A stretch of DNA of 64,000 bases from Nodularia spumigena CCY9414 (GCF_000340565.2 NZ_CP007203.1:89346-153345), one strand, 5' to 3'; positions 37,410-47,195 are shown, numbered from the stretch's first letter. Translations and numbers: made by a program. The notes: generated by a model from the sequence alone, not told the origin.

Positions 37410-39014
37410 ATGGGCAAAAAACTAAGGTGGATAATTTGGGGATTGAGTGCTTCTTGCTTAAGTGCGCCTGTACTTGCTTCCTCTTTACAAAGTTCTATAG
37501 GCACTAATGGCATTGATGCTCTAAGATTACACCAACCTCCTTATGATCTATTGGGGCGCAAGATTGGCATTGGTCAGGTGGAAATTGGTCGTCCGGGAAT
37601 GTTTGGGTTGGATAAGGCAGTATCGGAAAATCGTGCCATTTCCTTAGCAGCAGTGTTTTTACGCAATGAACCAGCTAAATCTAACACTGGTGTTGACTCC
37701 CACGCCTACAATGTTGCTGGTGTAATGGTTAGTCGAGATAAAGCTCTACCTGGAGTTGCCCCAAGGGCGCGATTATATTCGTCTGGGGTGGGTTCTACAA
37801 GAAACATGGGTCAGCCAGAAGAGTGTTTAACAGCACAACACATAGCTTTACAAAATGGTGGTGATGTCCGGGCGATTAATTTTAGCTTTGGTGAACCTCT
37901 TAGCCGTGATCCCCGTCCTAATCCTGTTTTAGACGGTCAGGCTTTACTAACTTTATGCCTAGACTGGTCTACTCGCGTTCATGATGTTCTCTATGCGATC
38001 GCAGGTAATCAAGGCAGAGGAGGTATTCCCATTCCCACAGATAATTATAACGGAATCAACGTTGCTTTTTCATCCCGCCGAGGAGGTATTTTTAATAAAG
38101 TTGACGTTTCCAATCTGGCTGCTAGCAAGCAGGGAGCCACTGCTCGGTTAGCTGGTAAGGAGTTTAATATCGATGGTCGTCGTTCTATCGGTTTGGTTGC
38201 ACCGGGAGGTAATATTCCCATGCTCAATCCAGATGGTAAGTTGAATAAGGTGACAGGGACAAGTTTTGCCGCGCCTCAAGTTACCGCCACTGTGGCTTTG
38301 TTGCAGGAATTTGGAGACCGACAGCTACAGAATAAACAACGCTATTGGACTATTGATGCTCGCCGTCATCAAGTGATGAAGGCTGTATTGTTGAATTCAG
38401 CAGACAAGTTGCAAGATAGTGGTGATGGCTTGCGCCTGGGGATGACTCGGACGCTGATTGATAAACAAAATCAAAACTGGCTGGCTTCTGATGCTTATGA
38501 AGACCCCCAAATTCCCTTGGATGCTCAAATGGGAACGGGTCATTTAAATACTTTTCGAGCTTATCAGCAATTTAGCGCTGGTCAATGGCAGCCATCTAGC
38601 ACAGTCGCTGCTGTTGGTTGGAATTATGGCACGGTGGATGTGGGTTCTACTGTAGATTATACCTTCGATAAACCTTTAAAACAGGGCAGTTATGCCAGTA
38701 TTACTCTGACTTGGAATCGGTTAGTTGATCTAAATGATACTAATAAAAACAAGCAATATGATCTGGGGGAAACTTTTAGCGATCGCGGTTTGAATAACCT
38801 CGACTTATACTTAATCAAAGCAGATGCTCAAAATTCAGATGCTGGGGTTGTTTGTAGCTCAGTTAGTAAAATTGACAGTGTAGAACATATTTTCTGCCCT
38901 GTTCCTGCTACTGGTAATTATAAAATCCGTGTCCAGTTCCGTGAACAGGTCAACGAAGCCACTCAACCCTATGGTTTAGCTTGGTGGAGTGTTCCGAAAT
39001 CTGCTTTAAATTGA
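37410..39014 (+). CDS. Atypical subtilisin-like (S8) serine protease, secreted
   Basis: 534 residues. Signal peptide (GKKLRWIIWGLSASCLSAPVLA). Catalytic map by alignment to subtilisins: first motif IGQVEIG with Glu58 where Asp is expected, His98 in DSHAYNVAG (for SHGTHVAG), oxyanion Asn200 in AIAGNQG, Ser285 in GTSFAAPQ. After residue 300 a long extension (about 395-534) contains a calcium-loop-like LNDTNKNKQYDLGE and a beta-rich YKIRVQF segment, resembling a prepeptidase-type C-terminal domain. The Glu-His-Ser set may be active (sedolisins use Glu, Asp, Ser) or impaired. Secreted role in proteolysis; substrate unknown. Confidence 0.85.
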   Translation: MGKKLRWIIWGLSASCLSAPVLASSLQSSIGTNGIDALRLHQPPYDLLGRKIGIGQVEIGRPGMFGLDKAVSENRAISLAAVFLRNEPAKSNTGVDSHAYNVAGVMVSRDKALPGVAPRARLYSSGVGSTRNMGQPEECLTAQHIALQNGGDVRAINFSFGEPLSRDPRPNPVLDGQALLTLCLDWSTRVHDVLYAIAGNQGRGGIPIPTDNYNGINVAFSSRRGGIFNKVDVSNLAASKQGATARLAGKEFNIDGRRSIGLVAPGGNIPMLNPDGKLNKVTGTSFAAPQVTATVALLQEFGDRQLQNKQRYWTIDARRHQVMKAVLLNSADKLQDSGDGLRLGMTRTLIDKQNQNWLASDAYEDPQIPLDAQMGTGHLNTFRAYQQFSAGQWQPSSTVAAVGWNYGTVDVGSTVDYTFDKPLKQGSYASITLTWNRLVDLNDTNKNKQYDLGETFSDRGLNNLDLYLIKADAQNSDAGVVCSSVSKIDSVEHIFCPVPATGNYKIRVQFREQVNEATQPYGLAWWSVPKSALN

Positions 39015-39394
39015 AACAGGAGCTATACACTGTAGCTATGACCCCAAAAAAGTTGAGTTTTAATAGCTACCAAGTATGGGGCATTATTTATAACGAACAT
39101 CACTTAATAAAGTTTCACGAATAAAATGTTCGATTTGATCCTAGAAGAGCTACTATTGATATAGTGCAAGGAGTGCTACCACTTCACCCAATGTTTGTTA
39201 CAAGTAATTCTGGCAATGCTTCGCCCAAAGCCGTATTGCAGTTTTCAAATGTGGCAGCAAACAAGTGAACTGGTATTAACTTTTACAAAAAAGTACTTGA
39301 GTAAGCAAAATTCTCAAGTGCTTTTTTGTGTATAAAAAAATCAATAAAAATATTCATGAAGTAGAACAAGTCTATTTAAATTCACTGAAAAAGC
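39015..39394. other. Gene-free stretch with a terminator; possible small RNA
   Basis: No convincing protein, though a short frame of 25 codons from ATG 39191 exists. A strong rightward terminator at 39291-39327 has no recognisable gene before it except the protease gene, which ended about 280 bases earlier; a long 3' UTR or an independent small RNA are both possible. Confidence 0.4.
39291..39327 (+). terminator. Rho-independent terminator
   Basis: Eleven-bp stem AAGTACTTGAG/CTCAAGTGCTT (one mismatch, A-G) with an 11-base loop and a run of six T's. Located 68 bases before tmk and 277 bases after the protease gene. Confidence 0.85.
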
Positions 39395-40018
39395 ATGGCG
39401 GGTAAATTCATTGTATTTGAAGGGGTGGAAGGCTGCGGAAAAACTAGCCAAATGCAGCTTTGTTGTCAATGGTTGCAAAATTTAGGTATCTCCGTGGTTG
39501 TGACTCGTGAACCAGGGGGAACAGAGTTAGGCTTACATCTGCGCCGGCTTTTACTAGAGAAGGTAGAGAATCAACCAATTGCTGAGGTGACAGAATTATT
39601 ATTGTATGCTGCTGACCGGTCACAACACGTAGAACAAGAACTCAAACCCAATTTAGCAGCAGGAAAATATATATTGTGCGATCGCTACACTGATTCTACC
39701 ACTGCCTACCAAGGTTATGGTCGGGCTTTGAACATGAGCTTAATTAATCAACTCAACTATATTGCTACTGCTGGGTTAGAAAGCGACTTAACTATTTGGC
39801 TAGATGTTGATGTGGAGGTGGGACTAGCTAGGAAACAAGGCGATAAGTTTGACCGTATTGAACAAGAGACAATTGATTTTCATCGGCGTGTTCAGCAAGG
39901 TTACTCAGAGTTAGCCGCATCTTATCCATCTCGCATTATACGGGTTGATGGTAGTTTAAGTCAAGCAGCAGTGCAAGAAATAATTCAGGAAATTCTGCGG
40001 GAAAAGTTGGAATTATGA
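39395..40018 (+). CDS. tmk: Thymidylate kinase
   Basis: 207 residues. P-loop FEGVEGCGKTSQ, DRY-type motif CDRYTDSTTAYQGYGR, nucleotide-binding TREPGGTELG and the LID region (DKFDRIEQETIDFHRRV). Phosphorylates dTMP to dTDP. Standard length and complete. Located between two intergenic stretches; dacB converges on it 55 bases downstream. Confidence 0.97.
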   Translation: MAGKFIVFEGVEGCGKTSQMQLCCQWLQNLGISVVVTREPGGTELGLHLRRLLLEKVENQPIAEVTELLLYAADRSQHVEQELKPNLAAGKYILCDRYTDSTTAYQGYGRALNMSLINQLNYIATAGLESDLTIWLDVDVEVGLARKQGDKFDRIEQETIDFHRRVQQGYSELAASYPSRIIRVDGSLSQAAVQEIIQEILREKLEL

Positions 40019-40029
40019 GTTGATATCAC

Positions 40030-40054
40030 GCACCAGGCGCACCAGGCGCACCAG
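40030..40054. repeat. Tandem GCGCACCAG nonamer
   Basis: Almost three copies of GCGCACCAG between tmk and dacB. The phrase GCACCAGGCG also occurs upstream of dacB (near 41601), so it belongs to a dispersed family. Confidence 0.5.
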
Positions 40055-40072
40055 AGGAGGAGGTGAGGAAAT

Positions 40073-41539
40073 TTAACAGCGCTTTAATTGTGTTAATAAA
40101 ACGACAATTTCATCCATTGATTGGCGGACAATTCTAGCGGGTTGTTCCGAATGATTGACAATTATACTGAAAGCTAAGGGCTGATAATTGGGCGAATTTA
40201 CATATCCTGAAAGGGAAACTACACCTGTCATCGTGCCTGTTTTGGCTTGGACAATTCCTACAGCCGAGGTATCACCCAAGCGATTTTTTAAAGTTCCGCT
40301 TACACCCGCAACAGGTAAAGATGCCCGAAAAAGTTCAGCTTGTGGTGATTTTACCATAGCTTGTAAAGTTTGCACCAAAGCTTGGGGACTAATTAAGTTT
40401 TTGCGAGATAAGCCAGAACCATCTACTAATATATAACTTGTGGGATCTACTCCTAATTTAGTTAAACTAGATTTGACAACTTCTAAACCTGCATCAGCTG
40501 TAGTTTGATTATTTTCTAATGGTTGTTTAGCTAAAGCCCTCAATAAAGCTTCCGCATACAAATTATTACTATTAATATTTGTCTCTTTTAACAACTCAGA
40601 TAAAGGTGGTGATTCTACTGCTGCTAGTTCTCTTTCATTTTTACCACTCGTACCATTAGACATCTGACTCACAGTAATTCCTGATTTTACCAAAGTTTGG
40701 CGGAAGTGTCGCAAGAAATTTTGCACGGGGTCAAAAACAGCGATCGCTCTCATAGTAGAATTAGAATTTACAGCCATTTGTCCTTGAATTCGCAACACTG
40801 GCCCTTTTAAGTCACGGCTAACTGCAACAAAACCCGATTCATCTTTCTCGGTAGTTACAGAATTATTTTCCACTCGCCACTGATATGCTTCAAAGGGTTC
40901 ATTCCACTTGAGTTGTAATGGTTTTCCTATGGTTTGGGGGGAAACTGTAAATAGAGAAGCATTTTCATTGACAATTAAACTGTTAACTGGTGCGCCATAA
41001 TAAGCGGCTAAGTCTTCCCATTCCCAACTCGGATGAACAATTTCACCTTGAAAATAACTATCGTCAGCAATTAACTGATTAATTTGCGTAATTCCTTGTT
41101 GCTGTAATTGCTGGGCTAATTCTTGCAGTTGTGGTACTTTTAAACTGGGGTCTCCTCTACCGACTACACGCAAAACACCATCGCTATCTTGATAAACAGA
41201 GGTACGAATGCGAAAATCTGCACCCAATTGTTCTAAAGCTGCGGCTGTTGTGAGTAATTTGGTGTTAGAAGCTGGATTAAAGTATTTTTCAGCATCTCTA
41301 TTATAAAGAGTTTGTTCATCAGCCAGATTTTTGACTAAAATTCCCCAGCGCACTCGGTTAAATTCCGGGCTGTTTGTGACAGCATCTACTGCTGACTTTA
41401 GTTGGGCGGGACAAATTGTTTTTGTGCTGGTTGTCGGTGTGACTGGTGTTTGTATTTGCGCTTTAGCTGTTTGTTGAGTTACCGCAATTTGAGTACTCAG
41501 AAACAGCGACAGCAAGCTAATAGTGATTTTTTTAGACAT
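40073..41539 (-). CDS. dacB: D-alanyl-D-alanine carboxypeptidase/endopeptidase, PBP4 type
   Basis: 488 residues, signal peptide (KKITISLLSLFLSTQIAVTQ) and the S13 serine peptidase fold. Catalytic motifs: S91-N-T-K94 (SxxK, acyl-enzyme Ser), S-N-N (SxN; in NINSNNLYAEAL) and K-T-G (QAKTGTMTG). The region between SxxK and SxN is long, as in PBP4/DacB. Trims the stem peptide and cleaves cross-links of peptidoglycan in the periplasm. No partner in the neighbourhood. Confidence 0.95.
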   Translation of the reverse strand: MSKKITISLLSLFLSTQIAVTQQTAKAQIQTPVTPTTSTKTICPAQLKSAVDAVTNSPEFNRVRWGILVKNLADEQTLYNRDAEKYFNPASNTKLLTTAAALEQLGADFRIRTSVYQDSDGVLRVVGRGDPSLKVPQLQELAQQLQQQGITQINQLIADDSYFQGEIVHPSWEWEDLAAYYGAPVNSLIVNENASLFTVSPQTIGKPLQLKWNEPFEAYQWRVENNSVTTEKDESGFVAVSRDLKGPVLRIQGQMAVNSNSTMRAIAVFDPVQNFLRHFRQTLVKSGITVSQMSNGTSGKNERELAAVESPPLSELLKETNINSNNLYAEALLRALAKQPLENNQTTADAGLEVVKSSLTKLGVDPTSYILVDGSGLSRKNLISPQALVQTLQAMVKSPQAELFRASLPVAGVSGTLKNRLGDTSAVGIVQAKTGTMTGVVSLSGYVNSPNYQPLAFSIIVNHSEQPARIVRQSMDEIVVLLTQLKRC

Positions 41540-41672
41540 TAATATAATAATTCGTCCTTCGTAGTTTTTATCCTATGATAAAAAAGGTTTTCTCTAACCG
41601 CACCAGGCGCAGAGGACGCAGAGAGAGAAGGAAAAGTTGGAAAAAATTGCTTAACTGAAATAGACATCGACC

Positions 41673-41842
41673 GAATTTAGGCGTTGCTGAATCAAAGTAT
41701 GAAATGCCAAAATAACCTTTCTTCTTCTTCATACCTTTGCGCCTACCCTTCGGGAACGGCTTCCCTTCGGGACGCTGCGCGAACGCCGAATGCGCCTTTG
41801 CGTGAAACAAATTCATATTTGAAATCAGCAACGCCCGAATTT
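41673..41842. repeat. MITE-like element, copy 2, complete
   Basis: About 170 bp bounded by GAATTTAGGCGTTGCTGA and TCAGCAACGCCCGAATTT, an inverted pair with perfect inner 10-bp arms GCGTTGCTGA/TCAGCAACGC (41681-41690 and 41825-41834). The interior is near-identical to the truncated copy at 20405-20529. It lies between the dacB and ilvB genes. No coding capacity. Confidence 0.8.
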
Positions 41843-41865
41843 AAATATGCTTCACCTGAAACCCA

Positions 41866-41890
41866 TGTAGAGACATGGAACGTCTCTACA
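41866..41890. repeat. TGTAGAGAC dispersed palindrome
   Basis: Perfect 9-bp arms TGTAGAGAC/GTCTCTACA with a 7-base loop, immediately after ilvB; a variant is at 30803-30832. May terminate ilvB transcription, although no U-tract follows leftward. Confidence 0.65.
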
Positions 41891-41920
41891 TTCTTTTTCA
41901 CCAGATGTCTACTCTATGCC

Positions 41921-43825
41921 CTATAATTTAGTGCCACACTCAGAGCAAAAGTTGTGTGTAGGAGGGTTTGTTGTCCCGCAATGGTTACAAGAAACAGGTT
42001 CGACTACAACTTTTGGTTGCTGTATAGGTAAACCAATCATTTGAGCATTGCTTTTACCTGGGGCTACCATTGGGTAACAGTTTTCGTCTTTGGTGACTCG
42101 GACATCCATGACAACGGGGCCATTATGTGCTAGCATTTCGGCGATCGCACCTTGTAATTCCTCACGAGTCTGAACTACCATGCCCTTAATACCGTAGGCT
42201 TTTGTCAAATGCTCAATGTCTGGCATCCCTACTTCCATGTTTGAGCATGAGTAACGCTCACCATAGAAGGCTTGTTGCCATTGGCGCACCATTCCCTGCC
42301 AACCATTATTCAAAATTACAGTCTTGACATTAATGCCATACTGTGCTAGGGTTCCCAATTCTTGCAAACACATCTGGAAACTAGCATCACCACTGATACA
42401 GATAACTTCTTCATCAGGGAATGCTACTTTTGCACCCATAGCCGCCGGGACACCAAAACCCATTGTTCCTAAACCAGCGCTAGAAATCCAGCGTCTGGGG
42501 CCATTTTTTAGGAATTGTGCTGCCCACATTTGATGTTGACCCACGTCTGTAGTATAAAATGCGTGGGGGGCTTGGCGACCAACTTCCACAATTACCTCTT
42601 GGGGTGAAATGCTATCGGGATGCTGAGGCACTTCTAGGGGGTAGTCTTGTCGCCAACGGTTAATTAAATGCAACCACTCTTGATTTTTGTGGGGTATGTT
42701 CTTAATCCCTGTTTCCTGACAGCGACGCAATAAGTCAACCAAAACCTGACGCACATCACCCACAATTGGTACTTCAGGAACTCGGTTTTTACCGACTTCT
42801 GCGGGGTCGATGTCGATGTGAATTACTTTGGCATGGGAAGCGAATTCATCTAATTTACCAGTTACGCGATCGTCAAATCTCGCGCCGACGCAGATTAATA
42901 AATCGCAATCTGTCACTGCAAAGTTAGCGTAAGCTGTACCGTGCATCCCCAACATTCCCACAGACAGGGGGTGATGTTCATCAAATGCACCGATACCCAT
43001 TAAGGTTGTGGTGACGGGGATATTAAATAACTCAGCTAGTTCTTTAATTTCTGCATGGGCGTTAGATGCGATCGCCCCACCACCGACATATAATAAAGGA
43101 CGGTGACTGTTACGAATTAACTTAATTGCCGCGTTGATTTGCCGAGGATTTCCCTTAACAGTGGGACGATATCCCGGTAATTTTACAGTTCCCCGTGCAA
43201 CGGGTACATAGTCGCATTCTTCCAACGCCACATCTTTAGGCACATCAATCAAAACTGGCCCTGGTCGTCCAGTGCTAGCGATGTGGAAAGCTTCAGCCAC
43301 AATGCGCGCCATGTCTTTAGGGTCGCGCACGACATAGGAGTGTTTGACTATTGGTAGGGTAATTCCGTAGATATCCGTTTCTTGAAAGGCATCCGTACCA
43401 ATCGATGCCCGTGGCACTTGTCCTGTCACCACAATCATGGGAATAGAGTCCATGTAGGCTGTAGCGATGCCTGTGACTAAATTCGTTGCCCCAGGGCCAG
43501 AAGTACCAAAGCATACTCCGACTTTGCCAGTAGCACGGGCATAGCCATCGGCGGCGTGAGCTGCGCCTTGTTCGTGCCGGACTAAAATGTGTTTAATAGC
43601 ACCAGTTGATTCTACTTTGTAGAGGTCATCGTAAATTGGTAGGATTGCCCCACCAGGATAACCAAAAATGTATTCAACTTCATGGCGGACGAGACTGTCA
43701 AGCAGAGCAAAACCACCAGTTTCACGCTTGGGCGCGACGACTGGCGATTGAGTCACACCAGACTGATTGTGATTTTCTGTTTGTGGGGGATTAGTTAAGG
43801 ATGGCAAGCGCACGGTCACGGTCAA
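41921..43825 (-). CDS. ilvB: Acetolactate synthase large subunit with a zinc-ribbon tail
   Basis: 634 residues, a ThDP-dependent enzyme. Catalytic Glu in [32 protein letters not shown]-binding middle, and the ThDP Mg2+ motif GDASFQM...NNGW. Makes acetolactate or acetohydroxybutyrate for branched-chain amino acids. The small regulatory subunit is not adjacent. The last 22 residues form a zinc ribbon (Cys613, Cys616, Cys627, Cys630; [14 protein letters not shown]), not needed for catalysis and absent from E. coli or plant enzymes; it might be for regulation or subunit contact. The N-terminal 35 residues are polar and variable. Confidence 0.95.
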   Translation of the reverse strand: MTVTVRLPSLTNPPQTENHNQSGVTQSPVVAPKRETGGFALLDSLVRHEVEYIFGYPGGAILPIYDDLYKVESTGAIKHILVRHEQGAAHAADGYARATGKVGVCFGTSGPGATNLVTGIATAYMDSIPMIVVTGQVPRASIGTDAFQETDIYGITLPIVKHSYVVRDPKDMARIVAEAFHIASTGRPGPVLIDVPKDVALEECDYVPVARGTVKLPGYRPTVKGNPRQINAAIKLIRNSHRPLLYVGGGAIASNAHAEIKELAELFNIPVTTTLMGIGAFDEHHPLSVGMLGMHGTAYANFAVTDCDLLICVGARFDDRVTGKLDEFASHAKVIHIDIDPAEVGKNRVPEVPIVGDVRQVLVDLLRRCQETGIKNIPHKNQEWLHLINRWRQDYPLEVPQHPDSISPQEVIVEVGRQAPHAFYTTDVGQHQMWAAQFLKNGPRRWISSAGLGTMGFGVPAAMGAKVAFPDEEVICISGDASFQMCLQELGTLAQYGINVKTVILNNGWQGMVRQWQQAFYGERYSCSNMEVGMPDIEHLTKAYGIKGMVVQTREELQGAIAEMLAHNGPVVMDVRVTKDENCYPMVAPGKSNAQMIGLPIQQPKVVVEPVSCNHCGTTNPPTHNFCSECGTKL

Positions 43826-44094
43826 ACCTCAGACGATAGCTAAGTTAACGCGTCAATTCTGTATTTAGTATTCCATTTTAATGGAAAAATTGAATTTAAT
43901 TCCGCTATTAAAATATAAAATTTGACGTAATAGCTAATTATCATCGAGAGCAACGCAATTTGGTGAAGTTTGGTTTATTTGTGCCGACTTACTGAAGCAT
44001 GAGAGTCATCTTTGAAATCTCCCGCTACACGCCAGGATGTCAAGTTGAGTACACAAATGTCATAATCCAGCAATATAGAGATAACAAAGTTCCT

Positions 44095-45606
44095 ATGCTG
44101 GATACACTAGATTTAACCCTTTCCTTAGATAAAGCCACCTATAAATCAGAAATTGACAGGCTGATGTATCAACTGCGGGAACTGCAAAATGCCTGTTGGG
44201 ATAAAAAATTGCCTGTAATTGTGGTCTTGGAAGGATGGGCTGCTTCTGGTAAGGGTGGGCTAGTCAAGCAAATGGTTTCTTACATGGACCCTCGTGGATT
44301 TCAGGTACATCCTATCTGGCCACCGAGTGAAGAAGAACGCAAATACCCCTTCCTCTGGAGATTTTGGCAAAAATTACCTGCCCAAGGTCATATCAGCTTT
44401 TTCTATCACAGTTGGTATACTCATGTTTTAGAAGAACGTTTATTTGAGCGCGTCGGTACTGAACAAGTTCCCACAGTCCTGAAAATCATGGGGCAAATTA
44501 ACTCCTTTGAGCGCCAAATGGTGGATGATGGAGCTGCGATCGCTAAATTTTGGTTGCATCTAAGTCGTAAAGAATTGAAAAGTCGCTTAAAAGACTACGC
44601 CAAAGATGAATTAACCGCTTGGCGAGTGCGAAAAGCAGACTGGAAGCAAGCAAAACACTATGACCGCTACGCCAGCTTTGCAGAAGAGATGCTAGTGCAA
44701 ACCAGTACCGGCGTTGCTCCTTGGACTTTAGTTGAGGCTGACTCGGAACGGTGGGCGCAAGTGAAGGTACTCACCCACCTGGCTACCACTTTAACTGCGG
44801 CTTTAGATAGACTGAAAATTCAGCTTCCCGCTCCCGCTTTACCTGCACAGACGGAATTAGAAACCACGGAGTCTGACTTACTGGCGCAAACTGATTTGAG
44901 CTTAAGTCTTTCAGAAAACGACTACGATGAGCAATTAGCTGACGCACAGGTAGAACTACGCAAATTGCAATTAAGCATCCATAAGCATCAAATTCCTGTA
45001 CTGGTGATGTTTGAAGGCTGGGATGCAGCCGGTAAAGGCGGGGCTATTAAGCGGCTGACCGATATTCTCGATCCTCGCAGTTACTTTGTTTATCCCTTTG
45101 CTGCTCCCACAGATGAAGAAAAAGTTCATCATTACCTCTGGCGATTTTGGCGACGATTACCCACGGCTGGGATAATTGGGATTTTTGACCGTTCCTGGTA
45201 CGGAAGGGTGTTAGTGGAGCGTGTGGAAGGCTTTGCTACGGCAATCGAATGGCGCAGAGCCTACCGGGAAATTAATGAATTTGAGGCTCAATTAACCAGT
45301 GCAGGCTATGTTTTAGTGAAATTCTGGCTACACATTAGCCCAGAGGAACAACTTCAGCGTTTTATAGACCGCCAAAATGACCCCTTTAAACAGTATAAGC
45401 TCACCGATGATGACTGGCGCAATCGGGAAAAGTGGAATCATTACGATGTCGCCGTCAATCAGGCTATTCAGCGCACCACTACCCCCACGGCTCCCTGGAC
45501 AATTGTTGCTGCTAATGACAAATACTATGCGAGAGTTAAGGTAATTGAAACTGTTGTGGAAGCCATTGAGGCGGAATTAAAACGCCGTAAGCATAGTAAT
45601 AGCTAA
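44095..45606 (+). CDS. pap: Polyphosphate:AMP phosphotransferase (PPK2 class II)
   Basis: About 503 residues, two tandem PPK2 domains. N-terminal domain: Walker A LEGWAASGKGG; but its lid motif is altered to YHSWYTHVLEERLF. C-terminal domain: FEGWDAAGKGG, a typical FDRSWYGRVLVERVEGF and intact charged lid. In known class II enzymes the C-terminal domain is catalytic and the N-terminal degenerate, matching this. Transfers phosphate from polyphosphate to AMP, giving ADP. An earlier ATG at 43999 would add 32 residues of unconserved sequence; ATG 44095 (MLDTLDLTLSLDKATYK) is preferred. A GNAT remnant follows after 8 bases. Confidence 0.93.
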   Translation: MLDTLDLTLSLDKATYKSEIDRLMYQLRELQNACWDKKLPVIVVLEGWAASGKGGLVKQMVSYMDPRGFQVHPIWPPSEEERKYPFLWRFWQKLPAQGHISFFYHSWYTHVLEERLFERVGTEQVPTVLKIMGQINSFERQMVDDGAAIAKFWLHLSRKELKSRLKDYAKDELTAWRVRKADWKQAKHYDRYASFAEEMLVQTSTGVAPWTLVEADSERWAQVKVLTHLATTLTAALDRLKIQLPAPALPAQTELETTESDLLAQTDLSLSLSENDYDEQLADAQVELRKLQLSIHKHQIPVLVMFEGWDAAGKGGAIKRLTDILDPRSYFVYPFAAPTDEEKVHHYLWRFWRRLPTAGIIGIFDRSWYGRVLVERVEGFATAIEWRRAYREINEFEAQLTSAGYVLVKFWLHISPEEQLQRFIDRQNDPFKQYKLTDDDWRNREKWNHYDVAVNQAIQRTTTPTAPWTIVAANDKYYARVKVIETVVEAIEAELKRRKHSNS

Positions 45607-45614
45607 AATCCAGG

Positions 45615-45995
45615 ATGATGAATACTTCGATTAGCCTACTACAAGCTCATGATTTAGGCACAGCTGACCATATTTTTCGGCTGGCCTTTGGCACTTTTGT
45701 CGGACTCCCGGAACCAACTGAATTTTACAAGGACATAGCTTATTTTTCTCACCGTTGGAAAATTAATCCCAATCGTGCTTTCGCTGCTGAGGTTGATGGT
45801 AAATTAGTCGGGTCTAATTTTGTAACTCTGGGGATGTCTAGATTGGTTGCAGGAATTAATACTAGTCGAGAGTCAGCTTACTTAAGAATGTTGGCTTGTG
45901 GTTTTCGTAGTGACATCATCGGAGTAGCAATGCATAAACCCAATGATCCTGGATATAATCGCCCAGATGTTTTTTCTATCGATGATTGGCGCTAG
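45615..45995 (+). pseudogene. GNAT acetyltransferase with internal deletion
   Basis: 126 residues. The first 78 residues read like a complete start of a cyanobacterial GNAT enzyme (DLGTADHIFRLAFGTFVGLPEP, then RAFAAEVDGKLVGSNFVTL). The rest (GINTSRESAYLRMLACGF, IIGVAMHKPNDPGYNRPDVF) resembles the C-terminal end of the same family. The middle, with the acetyl-CoA loop (Q/R-x-x-G-x-G/A), is missing without loss of frame. Probably inactive. Confidence 0.6.
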
Positions 45996-46507
45996 TACCG
46001 CAGGGCGTTCGTCAAAAGTCCAAAGGCTTTGATTTCGAGATTTTGAACTTTTTGAAATGGTATCCTTATTGATGCCGTGCTGTACTAGAACCTCTGAGCG
46101 TAAGTCATAACACAGATAAATCCGGATCTTTTGCAGACTAGTAAACGCTATAAATAGTTTAGTTAATTTTTGCAGTTTCAAAGAAATTAGTATTTTTTGA
46201 AACATAATTTAACGGTAACTTTGTTTACTAGAACTACTTGTAATATACGATGCTATAAGTAGCAAAAATATAACTCTTGTCTGTTTGAAATTTATTTTTA
46301 TTCTTTGCATAGTTTGCAAGTTAAAGCTTTGAAGTTCATAGCTAATAAAAAATTTCAACTTAGTAGGTCTAAAATGTAGCGAACAGTATTGACAATTTAG
46401 GAAGAATGGAATAACAAGGTGGCAGCACATAAAAAAATGCATTAGCTCACCCCTGCCACAAAAGTCTGTAAAGCTCTTAACAAAAAATCACGTAATTTAG
46501 ATAAATC
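45996..46507. other. Gene-free stretch
   Basis: No plausible protein. Contains AACACAGATAAATCCGGATC...TAAACGCTATA at 46109-46152, a copy of the element at 15461-15504, and otherwise AT-rich DNA carrying the promoter of the next gene. Confidence 0.5.
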
Positions 46508-46744
46508 ATGCCACAAAATACTGACCACAAAGCTGCCAATACAGCGACTCAAGCAATCGCCTACAAAGCACGTCTGAATTCTTGGGCGATCGCTCGTTTA
46601 CTTCCTGATACACAACGGGAAATTGTGGCTCGTTTCCGCAGTCGTTCTGATGCAGAGGGTTATATGCAACACTTAAGCCAGATCACACCTCATGCTTCGT
46701 TCACGGTGGTTTTTGATTGCCAACGGGAAGAAGTTGTAATTTAA
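46508..46744 (+). CDS. Small conserved protein of unknown function
   Basis: 78 residues: a polar leader (PQNTDHKAANTATQ), then a single compact alpha/beta unit with LNSWAIARLLPDTQREIVARF, RSRSDAEGYMQHLSQI and a beta strand ASFTVVFDC. No signal, no membrane segment. A HIP1 octamer lies inside the gene. Family unknown to me. Probably monocistronic. Confidence 0.7.
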   Translation: MPQNTDHKAANTATQAIAYKARLNSWAIARLLPDTQREIVARFRSRSDAEGYMQHLSQITPHASFTVVFDCQREEVVI

Positions 46745-46820
46745 AGTTCTGATAAAGGCGATCGCATTTGAAGGGTAATTAATGGTGCGATCGCCTTTTA
46801 AATGGCATAATTCCTAGAAA

Positions 46821-47021
46821 TTAACGCGATTCGGTTCCCTGATTGGGACTACCAGCAACAGTATCTTCTCCTGGTGCTTCAGGTTTAGCACCTTCTTGAG
46901 CCTCAGTTTGTGCAGCATTTCCAGTCTTGCGAATACCAGGTTCAACTGGAGTTTGATAGCCACCAGAAGCGCTGGGAGTAGTTTCTTGATTATTATTTTT
47001 TGGTTTTTGTTCTTCAGACAC
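46821..47021 (-). CDS. Small disordered protein
   Basis: 66 residues without hydrophobic clusters: MSEEQKPKNNNQETTPSASG, then EPGIRKTGNAAQTEAQEGAK and a Gly/Ser-rich end. Composition (Pro, Glu, Gln, Asn, Gly) suggests an intrinsically disordered stress-related protein. The lack of any alternative long reading on this strand and a sensible ATG support it; the evidence is compositional only. Confidence 0.45.
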   Translation of the reverse strand: MSEEQKPKNNNQETTPSASGGYQTPVEPGIRKTGNAAQTEAQEGAKPEAPGEDTVAGSPNQGTESR

Positions 47022-47171
47022 AATTCCAATCCTATCATTTCATCTTGGAACTATCTTAAGCAACTCAAGGGGATAAATTTATCTATCTATAATCTGATGA
47101 TGGCTAATTTATTCCTCTGTCGCCAGGAATGTTTATGACTAAAAGCTAAAGTGATTTGACTCATTCGTAGT

Positions 47172-47195
47172 TCGGGCGGGCAAGATGCCCACCCC
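47172..47195. repeat. Dispersed GGGCGGGCAAGATGCCC repeat
   Basis: Reverse orientation of the repeat at 14201-14268 (GGGCATCTTGCCCGCCC), here upstream of the hydrolase gene. Confidence 0.6.

Noticed and set aside
39191-39268. 25-codon frame MFVTSNSGNASPK in the gap before tmk
   Set aside because: Very short, purine-rich motif too far upstream, no similarity known.
46208-46442. Leftward 77-codon frame in the gap before 46508
   Set aside because: AT-rich, low-complexity composition, no sensible start signal.
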